From Larix sibirica (lineage: Eukaryota; Streptophyta; Pinopsida; Pinales; Pinaceae), in the NCBI GenBank assembly GCA_004151065.3, contig NWUY0304641927.1, positions 1 to 34,150 of the forward strand: a DNA stretch of 34,150 nucleotides. Reading direction: 5' to 3'. This document shows, in pieces, positions 31,713 through 34,150 of the stretch. The notes under the pieces were generated by a model, which searched no databases, was not told where the DNA came from, and worked only from the letters and a program-made list of their open reading frames with translations. The translations under genes were made by a program, and so were the position numbers. The first letter of the stretch is position 1, and every line of letters starts with the position of its first letter.

Positions 31713-33762
31713 TAAGTGACCGGGTAATTTTGTTATAGGTGTAGGTGACATAAGTCATTTATTAGTCCCGGGATCTTGGGGACTCGTCTTTCCTAGAGTA
31801 AGTATTTTTCACCCTACTGAACTGAGCAGAAAAGCAGAAATACATAAGTAATAGATATTTCTTTTATACGATATGATTCATTATGATTCATTGATAAACA
31901 CGTAAATAGAGATAGAATATATATATATAAGTTCTCACGCAATCTGGAAGGAAGAGTAAAGGTAGAGGGGGACGGAAATAAGAATAAAAGGGAAAAGTAA
32001 ACAGGAACGATAAGGGGATTGAAATAGAATAAAAAGGGATAGGGTGGGTTGTTAGAGAGAGTAAAAGCAGGGTAAGCTTCATAAATTCAATAGTCAAGGA
32101 ACGGTCTAAGTGCTTATCCCCAATCTTCTCTTCCTTCTGGCAGTCGTTAATAAACGGGGTAGTCCCCACGCTACGATCCCACAACTGGTGGTAGCAGTCC
32201 AACTGGCATTCTTCGATTCAACATAAAAAGTACATACAAATGCTCAAAGTGCCAACCTAAGTACGCACGTAAAATCTCATCTCATCTAATAAAATCCAAG
32301 AGGGCTGTTTCCACGCATGATTCAACTGGGTAGCTGTACGAGAGTATTCCAGCCAGTTTTCCCAGGTCCCCCCTAAAAGCAAGAAGACACGGAGTGCTTA
32401 ATTGTATTCAGGAAGCACTGAACCTTGGTGGAGTCATGACGATAAGTCGTAGCGTGGAATGGTTATAAAACGAAAGCTGAAGTGTCATAAAGTAATTCTC
32501 TATTTCATATAGGTAGAAGGCACTAGGTATTCAGGTGGGGTTGGTAGCCGGTATTAAAATGAATAAGTTATTCCTAGCTAGCCAGTTGGTCCTCCTTCCT
32601 TCTATTCTCTACCGCTTTCGCGCCTGCCTGTTCACTCATTTCTTCTTCCGGGCTCCCTCGGTCTGAAGGCACTAGGTGGGGGGCAGGCGGCACTCCCTCG
32701 ATAAATGATGAAGTAGGTTTAATAGGTTGAAGCGGTAAGTTTTATGGAAGGACGCTTTTACTTTATAGGGATCATGATGAACTGGCTATTATTAAGTTGC
32801 AAATAGAACTGATTCCATCCGAACAGGAACTTAGTATCTTGATCGATCCATACTACCTATACATACTTTGTTAGCCCAAACAGCGTCACCGACTTAACAA
32901 CAATCTTTGATTAGGAAAATGCGCACGCATCTGGGGAGCGGAGCCGCTCGACTAAAAGGAGAGGACGTTTTCTGGATCAACTGGAAGAACCATCCAACAC
33001 CAGGTGCCCCTTTCAGATGATGATATCACTCCGTGCCTCACCGCTTTAGATTTGGGCTGCCTTTATATATGTTATTTCTGCACAACACCTTTTAGTTCAT
33101 ATACGTCTTTTCAGGCGGGCTTTATATTTACCTGCTGGCCTACAGGAACACGTTCTGTTGGACAGCTCAGCTAAGTCGTGGAATTATCGGATCGGAACTG
33201 CCTTAGGAACTACTGCCAGCAGAATCTAATAGGGAGGAGGTACACACTTTTCACAGTATATTTACTTTCTTTGGCCTATTCACATTTACTTTGAGCATGG
33301 CACGGTCGTTGTCTTACTTCTTGATTGATCAGACGAGGGGGTGAGGGAGTGAGGTACGAACCCACTCGACCAAAGGGAGAAGGGCCGAAACTTTGTTTCA
33401 ATTACACATTTTGGATAGAGTGGGACCCCTATTTATGTGGGTGGGGAAAATGGAAATAAAGGCAGCAGGAACGCCGGTTGTTATGAACGAACGTTTCGAG
33501 ACAAAGTCAATCCATATCCCTCCCTCCCTTTGGACATTTCATTGCAGTTACAACAAGCAAGGGTTAGGCCTTCCAGACCCAGACTGCTGGTCATCCCATA
33601 GTGGACAGAGAAGGGCAGGCAGCTTCTTGCTGAACGTGTTCAGAAAGAGTTGATCCAAGAATCAATCCAGTCGATCCCAGGGTTCAGTGCCAGTCATAGC
33701 CCATAGTGTCATTGCCAATACCCAGTGTCAGCCGGTGGTAATTGCTTGCCTTTGATACTCGG
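31713..33762. other. Unassigned stretch
   Basis: Two kilobases without a recognised gene. It contains gagcggagccgctc (32936-32949, a six-base perfect stem around ag) followed by gactaaaaggagag, and ctcgaccaaagggag (33364-33378). Frames of 104 codons (31888-32202, minus, low-complexity) and 86 codons (33393-33653, plus) are not recognised. Confidence 0.4.
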
Positions 33763-33850
33763 ACTTGGCTAATTGAATGGGAGACTCAACTGGGCTAATC
33801 AAATGGGATGGATGCTTGGCTATTCAACTTGGCTAATCGGCTTAGCTACC
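33763..33850 (-). repeat. 26-bp tandem repeat, ct(t/g)ggctaat-aatggga
   Basis: Two 26-base units (33763-33788 and 33789-33814) share ct-ggctaat--aatggga, followed by shorter cttggctatt, cttggctaat and cttagctacc units. Read on the minus strand they give agccaagttgaatagcc, an inverted version of the repeats at 13.5-13.9 and 17.6 kb. Confidence 0.8.
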
Positions 33851-33859
33851 GGGCTGGAT

Positions 33860-34035
33860 AAGGTCAGTGCCTATAAGCTCTTCTCACTCAGTGCATGAAA
33901 AAAGCTCTACTCATGGAAAGTTCTACTCATGGTATGCTATACTCTCATGGTGGGCTGCTCTGGTCAGTGCTAGCTCTATAGAAGCTCTGGTCACTGCTCT
34001 ATACAGTCAGTGCATTAAGCTATTATCTGTGCCAA
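33860..34035. repeat. Degenerate repeats of ctctactcatgg and gctctggtcagtgc
   Basis: gctctactcatggaaa, gttctactcatggtat and gctatactctcatggt follow in series (33902-33952). They are followed by gctctggtcagtgc, gctctggtcactgc and gtcagtgcattaagc. The 60-codon plus frame here is a by-product. Confidence 0.75.
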
Positions 34036-34044
34036 GTAGTCGAT

Positions 34045-34125
34045 CATAGTTGATAGCCGAGCATAGTCAGATATAAGAAGACCAGTCATAGCCGAGCCGG
34101 ATACAGTCGGTGACAGCGGGTCATG
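34045..34125. repeat. Imperfect duplication, tagccgag(c)...atacagtc
   Basis: tgatagccgagcatagtcag and gtcatagccgagccggatac, each followed by related text, form two units. The window ends just after this, so the array may be longer. Confidence 0.5.
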
Positions 34126-34150
34126 GCTTACCTTTTTTTACTGGTTACAC

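Noticed and set aside
31888-32202. 104-codon minus-strand frame rich in L, P, F and S
   Set aside because: Low-complexity purine-rich DNA on the plus strand produces such a frame without selection; no domain is seen.

Overview
No intact gene is visible in this 34 kb window: no tRNA, rRNA, respiratory-chain or ribosomal-protein gene and no group II intron domain V. The longest open frames are 160 and 154 codons, near the length expected by chance. What can be supported is decayed retroelements and many short degenerate repeats. The best fit is intergenic DNA of a large, repeat-rich seed-plant mitochondrial genome: moderate GC, no general CpG depletion, nuclear-type LINE and Ty3/gypsy relics in pieces, and short GC-rich palindromes shared between distant sites. 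A decayed plant nuclear segment cannot be excluded. It is not bacterial: coding density is essentially nil and the relics are plant-type L1 and gypsy elements.

Layout: 1-62 is a 31-bp direct duplication. 63-1674 is unassigned, with one 160-codon ORF. 1675-2790 is a degenerate repeat field with a diverged inverted partner at 16.6 kb. 3600-3860 holds gcgcatagcgc hairpins. 4060-5572 (minus) is an L1-type LINE ORF2 relic (endonuclease to first reverse-transcriptase motifs). 5590-6760 is purine-rich low-order repeat. 7470-7800 (minus) is a Ty3/gypsy gag piece, preceded at 9521-9724 (minus) by an acidic open frame I cannot name. 11-15 kb contains small tandem duplications and a hairpin. 15.2-17.7 kb carries dispersed repeats. 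19741-21600 is a block with extreme AGCT excess and CpG deficit. 21795-22033 is an array of GCCACCTTT modules that recur near 25.7 kb. 22708-23285 (minus) is a second gypsy-type gag relic. 25252-27120 contains four small repeat arrays. 27960-30072 is a mosaic: a gypsy integrase on minus, then a LINE ORF1 relic and a gypsy protease-end relic on plus. 30.5-34.15 kb has more short tandem arrays.

The genes do not work together: every recognisable coding remnant is broken by stops or frameshifts, except for a 72-codon stop-free stretch around the protease-end relic. The window reads as a graveyard of transferred DNA plus locally generated repeats. All family assignments come from reading translations by eye; no database search was run.
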